A program made the translations under genes and the position numbers. Source: Candidatus Nitronereus thalassa (GTDB lineage Bacteria > Nitrospirota > Nitrospiria > Nitrospirales > UBA8639). Taken from it: 64,000 nt of DNA. How positions within the stretch are numbered: the first letter of the stretch is position 1; the number at the start of each line of letters is the position of its first letter. The notes under the pieces are model-generated. The model ran no database searches. It worked only from the letters and a program-made list of their open reading frames with translations, and was not told the DNA's origin. The stretch lies in contig NZ_JAQOUE010000002.1 in assembly GCF_032191465.1 (NCBI RefSeq), positions 186,001 to 250,000 on the forward strand, in the 5' to 3' direction. This document shows positions 36,591-45,384 of the stretch, in pieces.

Positions 36591-37862
36591 ATGATCCTGC
36601 TCTCAAAAACATTCCTATTGTTCCTTGTACCTTGGTTGATCGTTAATCTCATTTCACCGTCCCCTGGCCTGTCATCGTCTCCCCAAATTCCTGGCCTGGA
36701 GTTTGGCATACCATTGAATCTTAATCATGGCTCCAAACGTATATCTGGACCGGCATTGAAAATTGACAACCAAGGAACACTACATCTGGCATGGTTTGAA
36801 GCAGGGAAAGCTCGCAACGAAATTTTTTACGCAACAGCGCCCCATCAAGCCATGGGCGTTACTCTGCCCATTCATGTCAACAAAGACGGGGATCCCGTAT
36901 CTTCACTCCATCAACCTCCTGCTCTCGCATTGGGACCAGATCAATCGGTGTATATCACCTGGTCAACACCCCATCCCCAAGGAAAAAGCAATCCATTTGC
37001 GAGCCTTCTAAAGGCAAGTCGCTGGGCCCCTGCCATAGGCACGTTTACCCCTCCAGTCACCGTAAATGATGATGCAGCCCCAACCAGTCATAGCTTTGAC
37101 AATCTCTGTGTCAGCCCATCAGGCACGCTTCATGTGTCTTGGATCGACGAACGGCTGGGGCATGGACAACCCAAAACGATGACCACACGATCGGACACGA
37201 AGGGATTGAGTTTTAAAAAAAACCTCGCACTGGAGGGAATGACCTGTGTCTGTTGTCGAACCGCAATGACCACAGCTCCAGACGGGACAATTTATGTTTC
37301 CTGGCGACAGACTCTTGAGGGCAACGTGAGAGAAACCGTGGTGGCTCGTTCAACGGATAACGGGCGTTCCTATTCATCGCCCGTTATCGTGGGTCACGAC
37401 CAATGGGTTTTTCCTGCATGTCCGCATCGACCATCCTCGATAGGGGTCGACGGTCAAGGAAGACTGTATGTGGTTTGGTATACCGAAGGCCCTGATGAAA
37501 CACCGGGGATCTATTTCGCAATGTCTGACAATCAAGGACAAACCTTTTCACCACGTCGTATGCTTAATCGTTCAAAAGGCACTTTTCCGGATAAGCCACA
37601 TATGGCCGTAGATCCACAAGGACGAATCCTCGTGGTGTGGGAAGAACTCTCGCCGGTTCGACATGAGGTATTTCTGAGTTATTCGGAAGATCGAGGAAAC
37701 ACGTTCACGACCCCTCAACGCCTGAATCAAGCCAAAGGAGAGGGGCCAGTCGTCAGCCTCAATACTCGAGGCCAAGGGAGCATTGCTTGGAACGAACATG
37801 CCTTTCCCAATAATGTGTTGATTGTACAACCCGTCACGATATCGACCCCTCACTCACACTAA
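36591..37862 (+). CDS. exported beta-propeller (sialidase/BNR-like) with CxCC motif
   Basis: A 423-aa protein with a signal peptide (residues 5-22) and a series of BNR/Asp-box-like blades (STDNGRSYSSPVIV near 254, SDNQGQTFSPRRM, SEDRGNTFTTPQRL), so a six-bladed propeller of the sialidase-like fold. It has a CVCC cluster at residues 219-222 (MTCVCCRTA) and a CPH at 277-279 (FPACPHRP), two conserved-looking sites that ordinary sialidases lack. I see no FRIP or Arg-triad catalytic pattern of a true sialidase. The cysteine arrangement suggests metal or heme-copper-related binding. It is followed after 6 nt by a TlpA-type thioredoxin gene, so the two are probably co-expressed. Confidence 0.75.
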   Translation: MILLSKTFLLFLVPWLIVNLISPSPGLSSSPQIPGLEFGIPLNLNHGSKRISGPALKIDNQGTLHLAWFEAGKARNEIFYATAPHQAMGVTLPIHVNKDGDPVSSLHQPPALALGPDQSVYITWSTPHPQGKSNPFASLLKASRWAPAIGTFTPPVTVNDDAAPTSHSFDNLCVSPSGTLHVSWIDERLGHGQPKTMTTRSDTKGLSFKKNLALEGMTCVCCRTAMTTAPDGTIYVSWRQTLEGNVRETVVARSTDNGRSYSSPVIVGHDQWVFPACPHRPSSIGVDGQGRLYVVWYTEGPDETPGIYFAMSDNQGQTFSPRRMLNRSKGTFPDKPHMAVDPQGRILVVWEELSPVRHEVFLSYSEDRGNTFTTPQRLNQAKGEGPVVSLNTRGQGSIAWNEHAFPNNVLIVQPVTISTPHSH

Positions 37863-37868
37863 ACCGTA

Positions 37869-38426
37869 ATGCTCCAGGTCATCGTTTTCCTCCTCTTCGG
37901 GTTGCCCATACCACTCCTACCCCATACGGTCTCCGGGCATTCGGTTTGGGCAAATGATACGTTGTCTTCCCTACAAATAGTTCCCCCCATTCCTCCAGCC
38001 CAAGCCCCGCACTTCCGCATTGTAACCCTTGAGGGAATACCCGTGGATTCTCAGCAACTGTTGGGGAAAGTCGTCCTTTTAAATTTTTGGGCAACCTGGT
38101 GTGGACCGTGCAAAGAAGAAATGCCTGCTCTAAATCGACTGCAAGAACATTTCCCGCGAGACAAGTTTAAAATTCTGGCTGTCACTACAGATATTCAGCC
38201 CAAGGCCATTCAGGCCTTTTGGAACCTCCTTCACTTGAACATGGAAGTTCTGCTCGATGAAACCCAAGAAGTGTCTCAACAATTTTTTGTTCGGGGATTA
38301 CCCACGACCATCTTGATTGGAAGCGATGGAACCATTCTTGGCCGGGCTATGGGCCCGCGAGACTGGGACAGCCAGGACGCCATCGCGTTTATCCGAACTT
38401 TGGTAAACCCTGAGTCCATTGAATGA
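37869..38426 (+). CDS. TlpA-family thiol-disulfide oxidoreductase
   Basis: A 185-aa exported thioredoxin with a signal peptide (hydrophobic residues 1-20) and active site WCGPC at 77-81 in LNFWATWCGPCKEEM, the TlpA/ResA pattern, plus GLPTTILIGSDGTILG at about 141. TlpA proteins keep periplasmic cysteine pairs reduced, in copper centre or cytochrome c maturation. The gene begins 6 nt after the CxCC propeller gene, which is a likely client. Confidence 0.9.
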   Translation: MLQVIVFLLFGLPIPLLPHTVSGHSVWANDTLSSLQIVPPIPPAQAPHFRIVTLEGIPVDSQQLLGKVVLLNFWATWCGPCKEEMPALNRLQEHFPRDKFKILAVTTDIQPKAIQAFWNLLHLNMEVLLDETQEVSQQFFVRGLPTTILIGSDGTILGRAMGPRDWDSQDAIAFIRTLVNPESIE

Positions 38427-38593
38427 ATTTTGAATCCGGAAAAGATTTGCTAATCGTCGAAAAACCTAATTTTTATGGAGGCATAGATCAGGACTAAACA
38501 GAATCAGTGAGGAACTGCGAAACTGAGAGACTCTTGCTTCACGTAATTTACACAAATCTCCAAGCATGCGCCCTTACGTTAATTAGGTTCAGC

Positions 38594-38965
38594 ATGGACT
38601 CTTATTCAATGATGCGTATACCTAGTAAGACCGTGATGACACCTCGTATGAAATTTTTGGTGCGACATTTCACGCTGTTTTTGGTCATTCTCTATCTTGG
38701 GCTCGCCAGCGTTTCAACTTATTGTACGGTCAACCATTTCAACCCACATGCAGCTTCACACCAACATAAAAATACATCTCATTCCCACTCACCGTTATGT
38801 TTTTGGGCCTGTCAGGTAAGCGCACAGCCTTCAAACACCCAGCCTGCCTCGCCTCAACTCCTGCTGGTCCTCTTCATAGTCGGTGTTTTGGTTGCCCCTT
38901 TTCTCTTTTACCCAATCTTGTCACCCAACTTTTTTAGGGCTCGCCCGCCTCCCTTAGATTTTTAG
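38594..38965 (+). CDS. His/Cys-rich two-helix membrane protein 3 (DUF2946-like)
   Basis: A 123-aa protein from ATG 38594 (starts at 38609 or 38648 are also possible). First helix about residues 25-45, loop with HAASHQHKNTSHSHSPLCFW followed by ACQ, second helix about 90-110, and ending FRARPPP. It is closest to protein 1 (SHSPLCFWACQ against NHSPLCAWACQ). It ends 93 nt before the TonB-dependent receptor gene, so it is probably the receptor's partner. Confidence 0.66.
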   Translation: MDSYSMMRIPSKTVMTPRMKFLVRHFTLFLVILYLGLASVSTYCTVNHFNPHAASHQHKNTSHSHSPLCFWACQVSAQPSNTQPASPQLLLVLFIVGVLVAPFLFYPILSPNFFRARPPPLDF

Positions 38966-39058
38966 TTTTCATTCAATCGTTTTTCTTCAACAGCATTGCT
39001 TCCTAGGCAATCTTTGGCTGCACCCAAGATTTGCGTCTCCATAAGAAAGGAACTTTCT

Positions 39059-41281
39059 ATGTACCAGGGCCTACCTTGCACTCATTTCAAATTTTATCGG
39101 TCTATGATCGTTATCATGTGGTTTTCCCTATTTGGACTTTCTCCAACATTTGCTGATACCCCTCCAACGACTATCACCGACACTGACATTGAAACTCTTC
39201 CCACATATTTAGTAGAGGGCAAAAAAATCGAAAATATTGACATCATCAAAGAAGAACTTTCGCGTCGGCCTGCGAGCACGGCGTTGATTGAAGAAAAAGA
39301 GATTAAACAATCACGCGGTTTGAACTTGAATGATGTGTTGCAGTTCGTTCCGGGAGTCCGGTTTCAATCCCGCTTTGGTGCAGACGAGGGCCAATTTCAA
39401 ATTCGAGGCACTTCCCTACGGAACAATTTTCATCATCGAGGAATTACGATCTTAATCAACGGTATTCCGTTCGGAGATGCCGATGGATTTTCCGACTTTG
39501 AATCTATCGAATTGCTGGCCTATGAACGAATCGAAGTGTACAAAGGAACCAATGCCTTAAGGTATGGCGCCAACACCATTGGTGGAGCCATCAATTTCGT
39601 GCCACGGACGGGATATAATGCTTCGATGTTGCAAGTGCGTGCCCAAGGTGGAAGCTTTGGGTTGTATATGGGCCAAGTTTCTAGTGGCCGTGTTTCCAAA
39701 CCTATGAAGCTTGGCTTCATGGATGTCATTGCCGACTACTATATTAGCGTCTCCGGAAATCATCAGGACGGCTTCCAGGATCACAGCCAACAAGACCGGC
39801 AGCGGCTCAATGCAAATTTCGGATTTAAGCTTGGCACCCACCAAGAAATTCGGGCATATCTCTTAGGCGGCAACGTGGCTGAACGGATTCCTGGTTCCCT
39901 CACACTGGGACAAATGGAGGCCAATCCTCAACAGTCCAGTTCTTTGGGTGGAATCAGCCTGTTTGCTTGTGTCCCCAACCAGGTCTGTAACTATGGGCGA
40001 TTTTACAACCTGTGGCGAGCAGGTGTGGCTTATCGAAATGAATTTTCTCCTCAACAATTTATCGAAATCATACCTTTTTATTCTTATCAATACCTCGATC
40101 ACCCGATTTTTCAAACGATCGTTCAGGATAATCATAACGTCGGTGCGGAACTTCGGTATCATAATTCGAAGCCGCTCTTTGGGCATGACAATGCATTTCT
40201 TATCGGACATCAGCCTCGTTACGGCGATCAACACCAACGCCGATTCAGCAATGTTCTTGGCAATCGCGGGCCACAGACGCAGAACTTGAATACCAGAACC
40301 ACCAATTTTGGAACCTACATTGAAAACCAATTTAACATATCAGATGGGTTGGTCCTGATTATTGGGGGGAGATGGGATTATAGTGTTCGGCAAGCCCGCA
40401 ACGAATTAATCAGTCCATTTTCCGGGCTCGTGACGAGTAGCAGAAGTGACCTTCGACAATTCAATGCGATTACGCCAAAGGCGGGGGTTGTCTATCACAC
40501 GTCGTCGACTTCTCAAATTTTTGGAAATATCAGCCGTGGCTACGAACCGCCTCTCAATTTAGAGTTGACCTCAGCAATAAATCCAGATGGCTCGACACCG
40601 ACATCAGCGTTTCTTTCCTTGGACGCTCAGCGTGCCTGGCAATTCGAAATCGGTACGCGGGGCACAACCGCTAACCAGCGATTTTCGTGGGACTTCACGG
40701 TGTATAATTTAGAAATGGAAAAGGAAATTTTGGCTTCTGTTATTGGAGGCACGAGCACCTTTCAAAATGCGAATGGGACTCGTCATACCGGCATTGAGGC
40801 AGGCGGAAGCCTTCTTGTCCTCACAGGCCTCCTGGCCCCTGGCACACCAGCCCAACAGGATCGACTGATTGTTCGGACCGCTTATACATGGTCGTTGTTT
40901 CAATTTACCGATGATGTGTTTGGAGGGAGTACGCTTATTGCGGCTGATGGGAATCGCGTCCCTGGCGCTCCGGAACATAATCTGGCTGGAGAATTACGTT
41001 ATGATCACCCAAGTGGATTCTGGATTGCCCCGAATTTTGAATGGTCAATCAAAGGATTCCATGTGGATAATCTCAATACCGTGAAAAATCCAGCCTATTT
41101 TGTTGTCCACATGAAAGGTGGATATAATATCCGCAAAAATCTCGTAATTTTTGCCGAAGGCCGGAATCTGACGAATCAAACTTATGCCGGGGCAGTAGTG
41201 GTGAACGATAATATGGGAAGATTCTTTAATCCGGCTCCAGGAATCAGTGGATTTGCGGGAATGGAATGGACGTTTAATTAG
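39059..41281 (+). CDS. TonB-dependent outer-membrane receptor 1
   Basis: A 740-aa outer-membrane receptor. It has a signal peptide (about residues 14-32, ending FADT), a TonB-box-like ETLPTYLVEG near 44-53, a plug domain (LNLNDVLQFVPGVRFQSRFG, QFQIRGTSLRNNFHHRGITI, ERIEVYKGTNALRYGANTIG, GGAINFVPRTG) and a beta-barrel to the C-terminal aromatic residue (MEWTFN). ATG 39059 follows AAAGGAAC. The substrate is not read from sequence; context points to a metal or metal complex. It follows the third DUF2946-like gene and precedes a cytochrome c gene. Confidence 0.93.
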   Translation: MYQGLPCTHFKFYRSMIVIMWFSLFGLSPTFADTPPTTITDTDIETLPTYLVEGKKIENIDIIKEELSRRPASTALIEEKEIKQSRGLNLNDVLQFVPGVRFQSRFGADEGQFQIRGTSLRNNFHHRGITILINGIPFGDADGFSDFESIELLAYERIEVYKGTNALRYGANTIGGAINFVPRTGYNASMLQVRAQGGSFGLYMGQVSSGRVSKPMKLGFMDVIADYYISVSGNHQDGFQDHSQQDRQRLNANFGFKLGTHQEIRAYLLGGNVAERIPGSLTLGQMEANPQQSSSLGGISLFACVPNQVCNYGRFYNLWRAGVAYRNEFSPQQFIEIIPFYSYQYLDHPIFQTIVQDNHNVGAELRYHNSKPLFGHDNAFLIGHQPRYGDQHQRRFSNVLGNRGPQTQNLNTRTTNFGTYIENQFNISDGLVLIIGGRWDYSVRQARNELISPFSGLVTSSRSDLRQFNAITPKAGVVYHTSSTSQIFGNISRGYEPPLNLELTSAINPDGSTPTSAFLSLDAQRAWQFEIGTRGTTANQRFSWDFTVYNLEMEKEILASVIGGTSTFQNANGTRHTGIEAGGSLLVLTGLLAPGTPAQQDRLIVRTAYTWSLFQFTDDVFGGSTLIAADGNRVPGAPEHNLAGELRYDHPSGFWIAPNFEWSIKGFHVDNLNTVKNPAYFVVHMKGGYNIRKNLVIFAEGRNLTNQTYAGAVVVNDNMGRFFNPAPGISGFAGMEWTFN

Positions 41282-41614
41282 CAAGAAAGCACCGATTATC
41301 TATGGGGGAATAGATACTATTTATTATTTTCGGAATGACTCTCCTGATGGCATCGTAAGAAAAATAATATTCCCTTCTGGGAAGGGTTAAAAACATACAT
41401 CGAGGACGGATTTTTTACCAAAAGAAGCCGTCCTCGTCCAACCACAATTCACCGTTCATTTTGAACTTCCTACCAAATTTCTTTCATCTGGAAATACCAG
41501 ACGTCATAATGGAAGCAACAAATTCAGCTGAATTCTAGCTTTCGAATGGGAAAGGGTGCATAATAAAAAGTATTGTAGCCTTTATCCACATCATGGACTG
41601 CAGTTGACTAAAAA
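41282..41614. other. 333-nt intergenic region with 9-bp inverted repeat
   Basis: An inverted repeat CGAGGACGG (41401-41409) and CCGTCCTCG (41428-41436) with an 18-nt A/T-rich loop may end the receptor transcript, though no T run follows it on the plus strand; leftward it is followed by TTTTT. No gene seen. Confidence 0.5.
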
Positions 41615-42211
41615 ATGAAAAAACTTCTTGGCATTGGAGCGGTTGCAGTCTTGGGTTTGATCTTAGTTGTGACTTGGCTGTTACCCGGAGCCTTTAGCGC
41701 GAAGGGGAAACCGCCGGAATGGGAAGTCACCATGGCCCGTTTTGCACGCCACCTGGCAACACCAAGTCAATGGCGAGATGCGAAAAACCCTGTAGAAGCT
41801 TCCGCGGAAAACTTAGAAGAGGCACTTCACCATTTTGCCGATCACTGTGCGTCCTGCCATGCGAATGATGGAAGCGGGAAGACCGAAATGGGGCCAAATT
41901 TTTATCCGCCCGTCCCTGATCTCCGCACAGAACCCATTCAATCGATGTCGGATGGAGAATTATTTTATGTGATTCACTTTGGTGTGCGGTTTACCGGCAT
42001 GCCGGCTTGGGGAAGTGGGGATCCGGAGAAAGATATGGGAAGTTGGGCCTTGGTCCATTTCATTCGACATCTACCAAATATTACTCCAGAAGAAATTTCA
42101 CAAATGAAAGAATTAAATCCGAAGACCGCACAGGAACGGGCTGAACAGGAAGCTATGGACGCCTTCTTAGCTGGTGAGGATTTTGTCCCACCATCAGAAC
42201 ATCATCATTAA
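41615..42211 (+). CDS. membrane-anchored c-type cytochrome
   Basis: A 198-aa protein with an N-terminal membrane segment (about residues 4-26) that has no clear cleavage site, and one heme motif CASCH (78-82). The distal Met ligand is probably in RFTGMPAWG (near 126). The C-terminus is charged and ends in HHH. It faces the periplasm and should transfer electrons. The gene is followed after 16 nt by the small His-containing gene. Confidence 0.88.
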   Translation: MKKLLGIGAVAVLGLILVVTWLLPGAFSAKGKPPEWEVTMARFARHLATPSQWRDAKNPVEASAENLEEALHHFADHCASCHANDGSGKTEMGPNFYPPVPDLRTEPIQSMSDGELFYVIHFGVRFTGMPAWGSGDPEKDMGSWALVHFIRHLPNITPEEISQMKELNPKTAQERAEQEAMDAFLAGEDFVPPSEHHH

Positions 42212-42227
42212 ATCAAAAGGAAATGTT

Positions 42228-42539
42228 ATGAAACGATTACTTGCCCTCACCATCCTTCTGTTGCTTCTATCCGCTCCTCTTTTTGTGGGCGCCCATGGGA
42301 ACGCCTCTCACGTCCTCGGCACGGTCACAGAAACGACACAAGATCAGATTACAGTGAAAACACCCAAAGGAAAAGTCGTCACGATACACATCAGCCCTGA
42401 CACCATTTTTCAACACAATGGCATCACCACGAACGACGCACGTCCTCAAGTCGGGAATCGGTTAATTGCAGAGGCGGCAAAGATTGATGACAAATTAGTC
42501 GCCATCGAAATTAAATTTTCTTCACCGAAGTCTAAATAA
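42228..42539 (+). CDS. small exported protein, DUF5666-like
   Basis: A 103-aa protein with a signal peptide (residues 1-22, FVGA) followed by HGNASHVLGTVTETTQDQITV and a short beta-barrel-like C-terminal part. The G-T-V-x-x-x-x-x-x-x-I-x-V pattern resembles DUF5666/OB-like small secreted proteins, some of which are found with copper and nickel genes. Two histidines stand at the N-terminus of the mature protein. ATG 42228 has an AAAAGGAA site; it is probably in one operon with the cytochrome. Confidence 0.65.
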   Translation: MKRLLALTILLLLLSAPLFVGAHGNASHVLGTVTETTQDQITVKTPKGKVVTIHISPDTIFQHNGITTNDARPQVGNRLIAEAAKIDDKLVAIEIKFSSPKSK

Positions 42540-43032
42540 TCCCAAAGACAGGCAAAATAGTTATGTAAACTGATGGTGATTTTTTTCATCATTTTGGATT
42601 CCCCAATTTTGGGGTGTTGGTCAAAAAGTTGCCCCGTATACAAGCCTTTCCCAACTCTTTTCTATTCATCGCTCTCTCAACGATAATTCTTATTCATTCC
42701 GTTTCGCATCTCAGAAAATCCCGAAAGTGTTGCATTGATTAGTACCCATCGGTAGACCAGAGTCGGGCCCCACCCTATACTAACGCCCCATAATTGAAGA
42801 ATCTTGAACCAAGACGACACTCCTAAATCTTGGTTCCCCTGGGTAGGACTCTCAAGGCCATTCCAGACCTATTGCGCTTCCTGCCCATGTCCTGTGGAGA
42901 GCCCTCGGGATAAAGGGAGGTTTGCCTACCTCATCTCTTCATTCCAGGCTCCTCACGGGGTCTGCAACACTAAGAACATACATATTTCAGGAAAATATCA
43001 GCCGTTTTTCTATTATCAACCAAGGAGGCAGT
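42540..43032. other. 493-nt intergenic region
   Basis: It holds the promoter and leader of the next secreted protein. A partial inverted repeat, TGATG at 42570-42574 and CATCA at about 42587-42591, follows the DUF5666-like gene and may be its terminator. An in-frame upward extension of the next gene (from 42922) exists but lacks a ribosome site. Nothing else identified. Confidence 0.5.
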
Positions 43033-43530
43033 ATGATGCGCACGTCTTTCTTCATCCTTTGCTTGGGAGTGTTTTTGATTTTTGGATTGACCGGGTCAGC
43101 CTTCGCCTTACAGTCGGGCGGCGTTGAAATTGGAGATCTCGAGACAGGGTCTGTGGTAGGCCAGCCCTTCAAGGAACTTGATGTGGATATCGCATTCACC
43201 GCTATGAAAGTTGGCAACAAACAAGGATGGTACCCCCCAACCGCGATTTTGAATCTCGTAGCTCAAGGAACCGGTGGCCGCGCGGGTCGCCCAGTTCTTC
43301 TGCAAGTGACAAATAAACTTGAATCGGACTACTCCTTCCACCTTACCGCCGATTCTGCATTTGCCGGCCCAACATCCATGACCGCCAAACTCACCTTAAA
43401 ACCTGGAGAAACCAAGTTCATTGGGATCCCCACTAGCGACTTAACCTACGTTACGGCCAGCAATCTGCTGAATTACACGAACCCTTCGGCGAAGGATGAT
43501 TTAGGCGGCCAGCTGCTTATTCTTCGATAG
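43033..43530 (+). CDS. secreted hypothetical protein
   Basis: A 165-aa protein with a signal peptide (residues about 5-25, ending SAFA-LQ) and a beta-rich body (GWYPPTAILNLVAQGTGG, KLTLKPGETKFIGIPTSDLT) that looks like an immunoglobulin-like or cupredoxin-like fold, without evident copper ligands. ATG 43033 is chosen because AAGGAGG precedes it at a good distance; an upstream in-frame start gives an unlikely N-terminus. A strong terminator follows. Confidence 0.7.
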   Translation: MMRTSFFILCLGVFLIFGLTGSAFALQSGGVEIGDLETGSVVGQPFKELDVDIAFTAMKVGNKQGWYPPTAILNLVAQGTGGRAGRPVLLQVTNKLESDYSFHLTADSAFAGPTSMTAKLTLKPGETKFIGIPTSDLTYVTASNLLNYTNPSAKDDLGGQLLILR

Positions 43531-43558
43531 ACCTGATTCGTTTTTTAGGTCGCACGAC

Positions 43559-43598
43559 AAAAGGCCATCTCCCAAAAAACACGGGAGTTGGCCTTTTT
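43559..43598 (+). terminator. rho-independent terminator (bidirectional)
   Basis: The stem AAGGCCA-T-CTCCC pairs with GGGAG-T-TGGCCTT (a T-T mismatch inside) and is followed by TTTTT; leftward the stem is also followed by TTTT. It lies between convergent genes, the secreted protein and the Crp/Fnr regulator, and can serve both. Confidence 0.85.
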
Positions 43599-43635
43599 GT
43601 GTATCCAAGTCAAATTTCCTTTGTCTGCTTTCCCC

Positions 43636-44352
43636 CTAATGCACGTTGGCTAATCTCGCCTTATCAAGAATTACGATATGTCGATGATCTTGTAGAACAA
43701 GCCCTCGTTTGGAGAACTGACCAAGTAAAGTGCTCACGGTTTCGCGGGACGTTCCAATCAAATTAGCCAGGTTTTGGTGGGTAAGCCGAGACTGAAGACG
43801 AATCCCTCGGTCTTCAGGGCACCCCATGGTTTCCGCCAAATTGAGCAGCATGGTGGCAAGACGGGCGGGTGCACTTTTAAACACCATGTCCCCAACTCGC
43901 GATTCAATCGCGCGAAGCCGCAAGCCCATGAGTTTTATCACTCGGCCGCCCACATGTGGATATTTTTGGAGATATTTTTCAAAATCCTCTCGACGAATCT
44001 CACACACCATGGTTTTTTCCAATGCCTGGACAAGCGTTTCTCGATGCTCTCCAGTGACCGCTTCCGTTTCCCCAAAAATTTCGCCAGGCTCGAGAATTGC
44101 CAATAGTGCCTCCCGACCATCGTCATTTACCTTGGAAATTTTAACTCGCCCCTTTTTAAGCAAAAACACAGCCCCGCTCGGATCTCCCGGGAGATACAAT
44201 AATTGCCCCCTGGCGTAACTCTCCATTTTGGTGATCCGTTGCAAATGACGCATTTCCTTCCAAGAAAGCCCAGCAAAAAGTCTGATTCGCTTCAAATACC
44301 ACAGCTTTTTGCCCTCTTCCGTGGCGGAAACTGTTAAAGACTCTCCCGGCAT
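43636..44352 (-). CDS. Crp/Fnr family transcription regulator
   Basis: A 238-aa regulator with a cyclic-nucleotide-binding-type beta barrel (YLPGDPSGAVFLLKKGRVKI, EPGEIFGETEAVTGE) and a winged HTH (THQNLANLIGTSRETVSTLL). The recognition helix reads R-E-T-V-S-T, like CRP (R-E-T-V-G-R) at the first residues. There is no cysteine cluster at the N-terminus, so it is not an FNR-type iron-sulfur oxygen sensor. Ligand unknown. It is divergent from the metalloprotease-like gene; two palindromes lie in the shared intergenic region. Confidence 0.9.
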   Translation of the reverse strand: MPGESLTVSATEEGKKLWYLKRIRLFAGLSWKEMRHLQRITKMESYARGQLLYLPGDPSGAVFLLKKGRVKISKVNDDGREALLAILEPGEIFGETEAVTGEHRETLVQALEKTMVCEIRREDFEKYLQKYPHVGGRVIKLMGLRLRAIESRVGDMVFKSAPARLATMLLNLAETMGCPEDRGIRLQSRLTHQNLANLIGTSRETVSTLLGQFSKRGLVLQDHRHIVILDKARLANVH

Positions 44353-44445
44353 TTTGCCCTCTTTTTTGAAAATTCGGCCAACTTTTCGTGCGTTCGTTCA
44401 GAAAATCATGAATTTCAGGACGAGCCAAAGTTTTCCGATAGTTTT

Positions 44446-44483
44446 ACCATATAAAATTTTATGGTTTTCTAAGGGTTAACCCT
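44446..44483. promoter_or_regulatory. two palindromes between divergent genes, candidate operators
   Basis: The near-palindrome ACCATATAAAATTTTATGGT (44446-44465) and the perfect 12-bp palindrome AGGGTTAACCCT (44472-44483) lie between the crp/fnr-type gene (start 44352) and the SprA-like gene (ATG 44489). The second is only a few bases ahead of that start codon and may cover its ribosome site. They could control either gene. Confidence 0.5.
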
Positions 44484-44488
44484 ACATT

Positions 44489-45046
44489 ATGCAGGTACAC
44501 TCGCTCAATACCCCTTCTCTTCCAATAGGGCATTTACAAACAACTCCGACAGCGTCCCCAACCTCCTCAACACCAACAAATTCCAAAGAAAAGGGCATTA
44601 CCAGCCCAGTCCATGATCCTGTCCAGCTTTCCGGCCATGATCCGGAATTGGAAAAACTCAAAGCCCGAGATCGAGAGGTTCGTGCCCATGAAGCAGCACA
44701 TGCCGCGGCCGCTGGATCACTCGCCAAAGGAGGACCGTCCTATACGTACCAACGTGGGTCAGACGGTCAACTATATGCCGTTGGAGGAGAGATCAACATT
44801 GATACCAGCGCGGTCTCCGGGGATCCTGAGGCCACCATCCAAAAGGCTCGACAAATTCGAGCCGCTGCGAATGCCCCCGCGAATCCATCTGCTCAAGATC
44901 GTGCCGTGGCAGCACAAGCCACACGGCTAGAAGCCCAAGCTCGAAGAGAGTTGCAACAAGAACGTACGGAAAAAGTTCAGGAACTCCCCTCCTCTGGATC
45001 GAATACACCACCATCAGAACCGAAAATCATTGATCTCTTTGCCTAA
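44489..45046 (+). CDS. putative metalloprotease, SprA-like (CJM1_0395 family)
   Basis: A 185-aa protein that keeps the HEAAH motif (residues 67-71, in VRAHEAAHAAA) of the HExxH zinc metalloproteases, followed by GGPSYTYQRGSDGQLYAVGG and INIDTS. Sequence matches the SprA-related/CJM1_0395 putative metalloprotease family. No signal peptide is seen; the N-terminal 45 residues are disordered, Ser/Thr/Pro-rich. The C-terminus is a helical Gln/Ala/Arg-rich region. The start overlaps the region of a palindrome. Protease activity is inferred from the motif only. Confidence 0.82.
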   Translation: MQVHSLNTPSLPIGHLQTTPTASPTSSTPTNSKEKGITSPVHDPVQLSGHDPELEKLKARDREVRAHEAAHAAAAGSLAKGGPSYTYQRGSDGQLYAVGGEINIDTSAVSGDPEATIQKARQIRAAANAPANPSAQDRAVAAQATRLEAQARRELQQERTEKVQELPSSGSNTPPSEPKIIDLFA

Positions 45047-45384
45047 TTTTTGTGGTGGGTGAAGCACTTGGTTATTGCCAATATGATCGGAGCCTCATCG
45101 GCTGTAAATTGAGCATTTCAGTCGCCCCTTTCCCACTAAACATTGGCAGGCCTTCTTTCCGAGATCCCCTCTCAGCAGATATGATCCCCTTGAAAACTTT
45201 CACAGAATTTTGTTAGCTGACATCAGCAATCAACATTTTTAAAAATTATGTAACATCTGCCCATTTGGAGCCACCAAGTAACCAGGACAGGAGACCAAAT
45301 CTAAAGAAGTCCCGATTAACCTATTTAAAAATCGTCCTCATAATCATGACGAGACGTTAAAAAAAAATTTTCCTACAAACACTG
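45047..45384. other. 338-nt intergenic region
   Basis: No gene or strong hairpin seen between the metalloprotease-like and sulfotransferase genes. A+T-rich in its last part (45230-45384), where a promoter for the sulfotransferase could be. No ribosome site is clear in front of the ATG at 45385. Confidence 0.5.

Noticed and set aside
36591-37862. True sialidase
   Set aside because: BNR-like boxes are present, but no FRIP motif or arginine triad pattern was visible, and the cysteine cluster is atypical; no sialic-acid genes are nearby.
36190-39058. Cobalamin riboswitch upstream of the receptor or propeller gene
   Set aside because: I looked for the conserved B12-box core (GCCCCCGCAACTGT-like) and did not see it, so B12 uptake is not supported this way.
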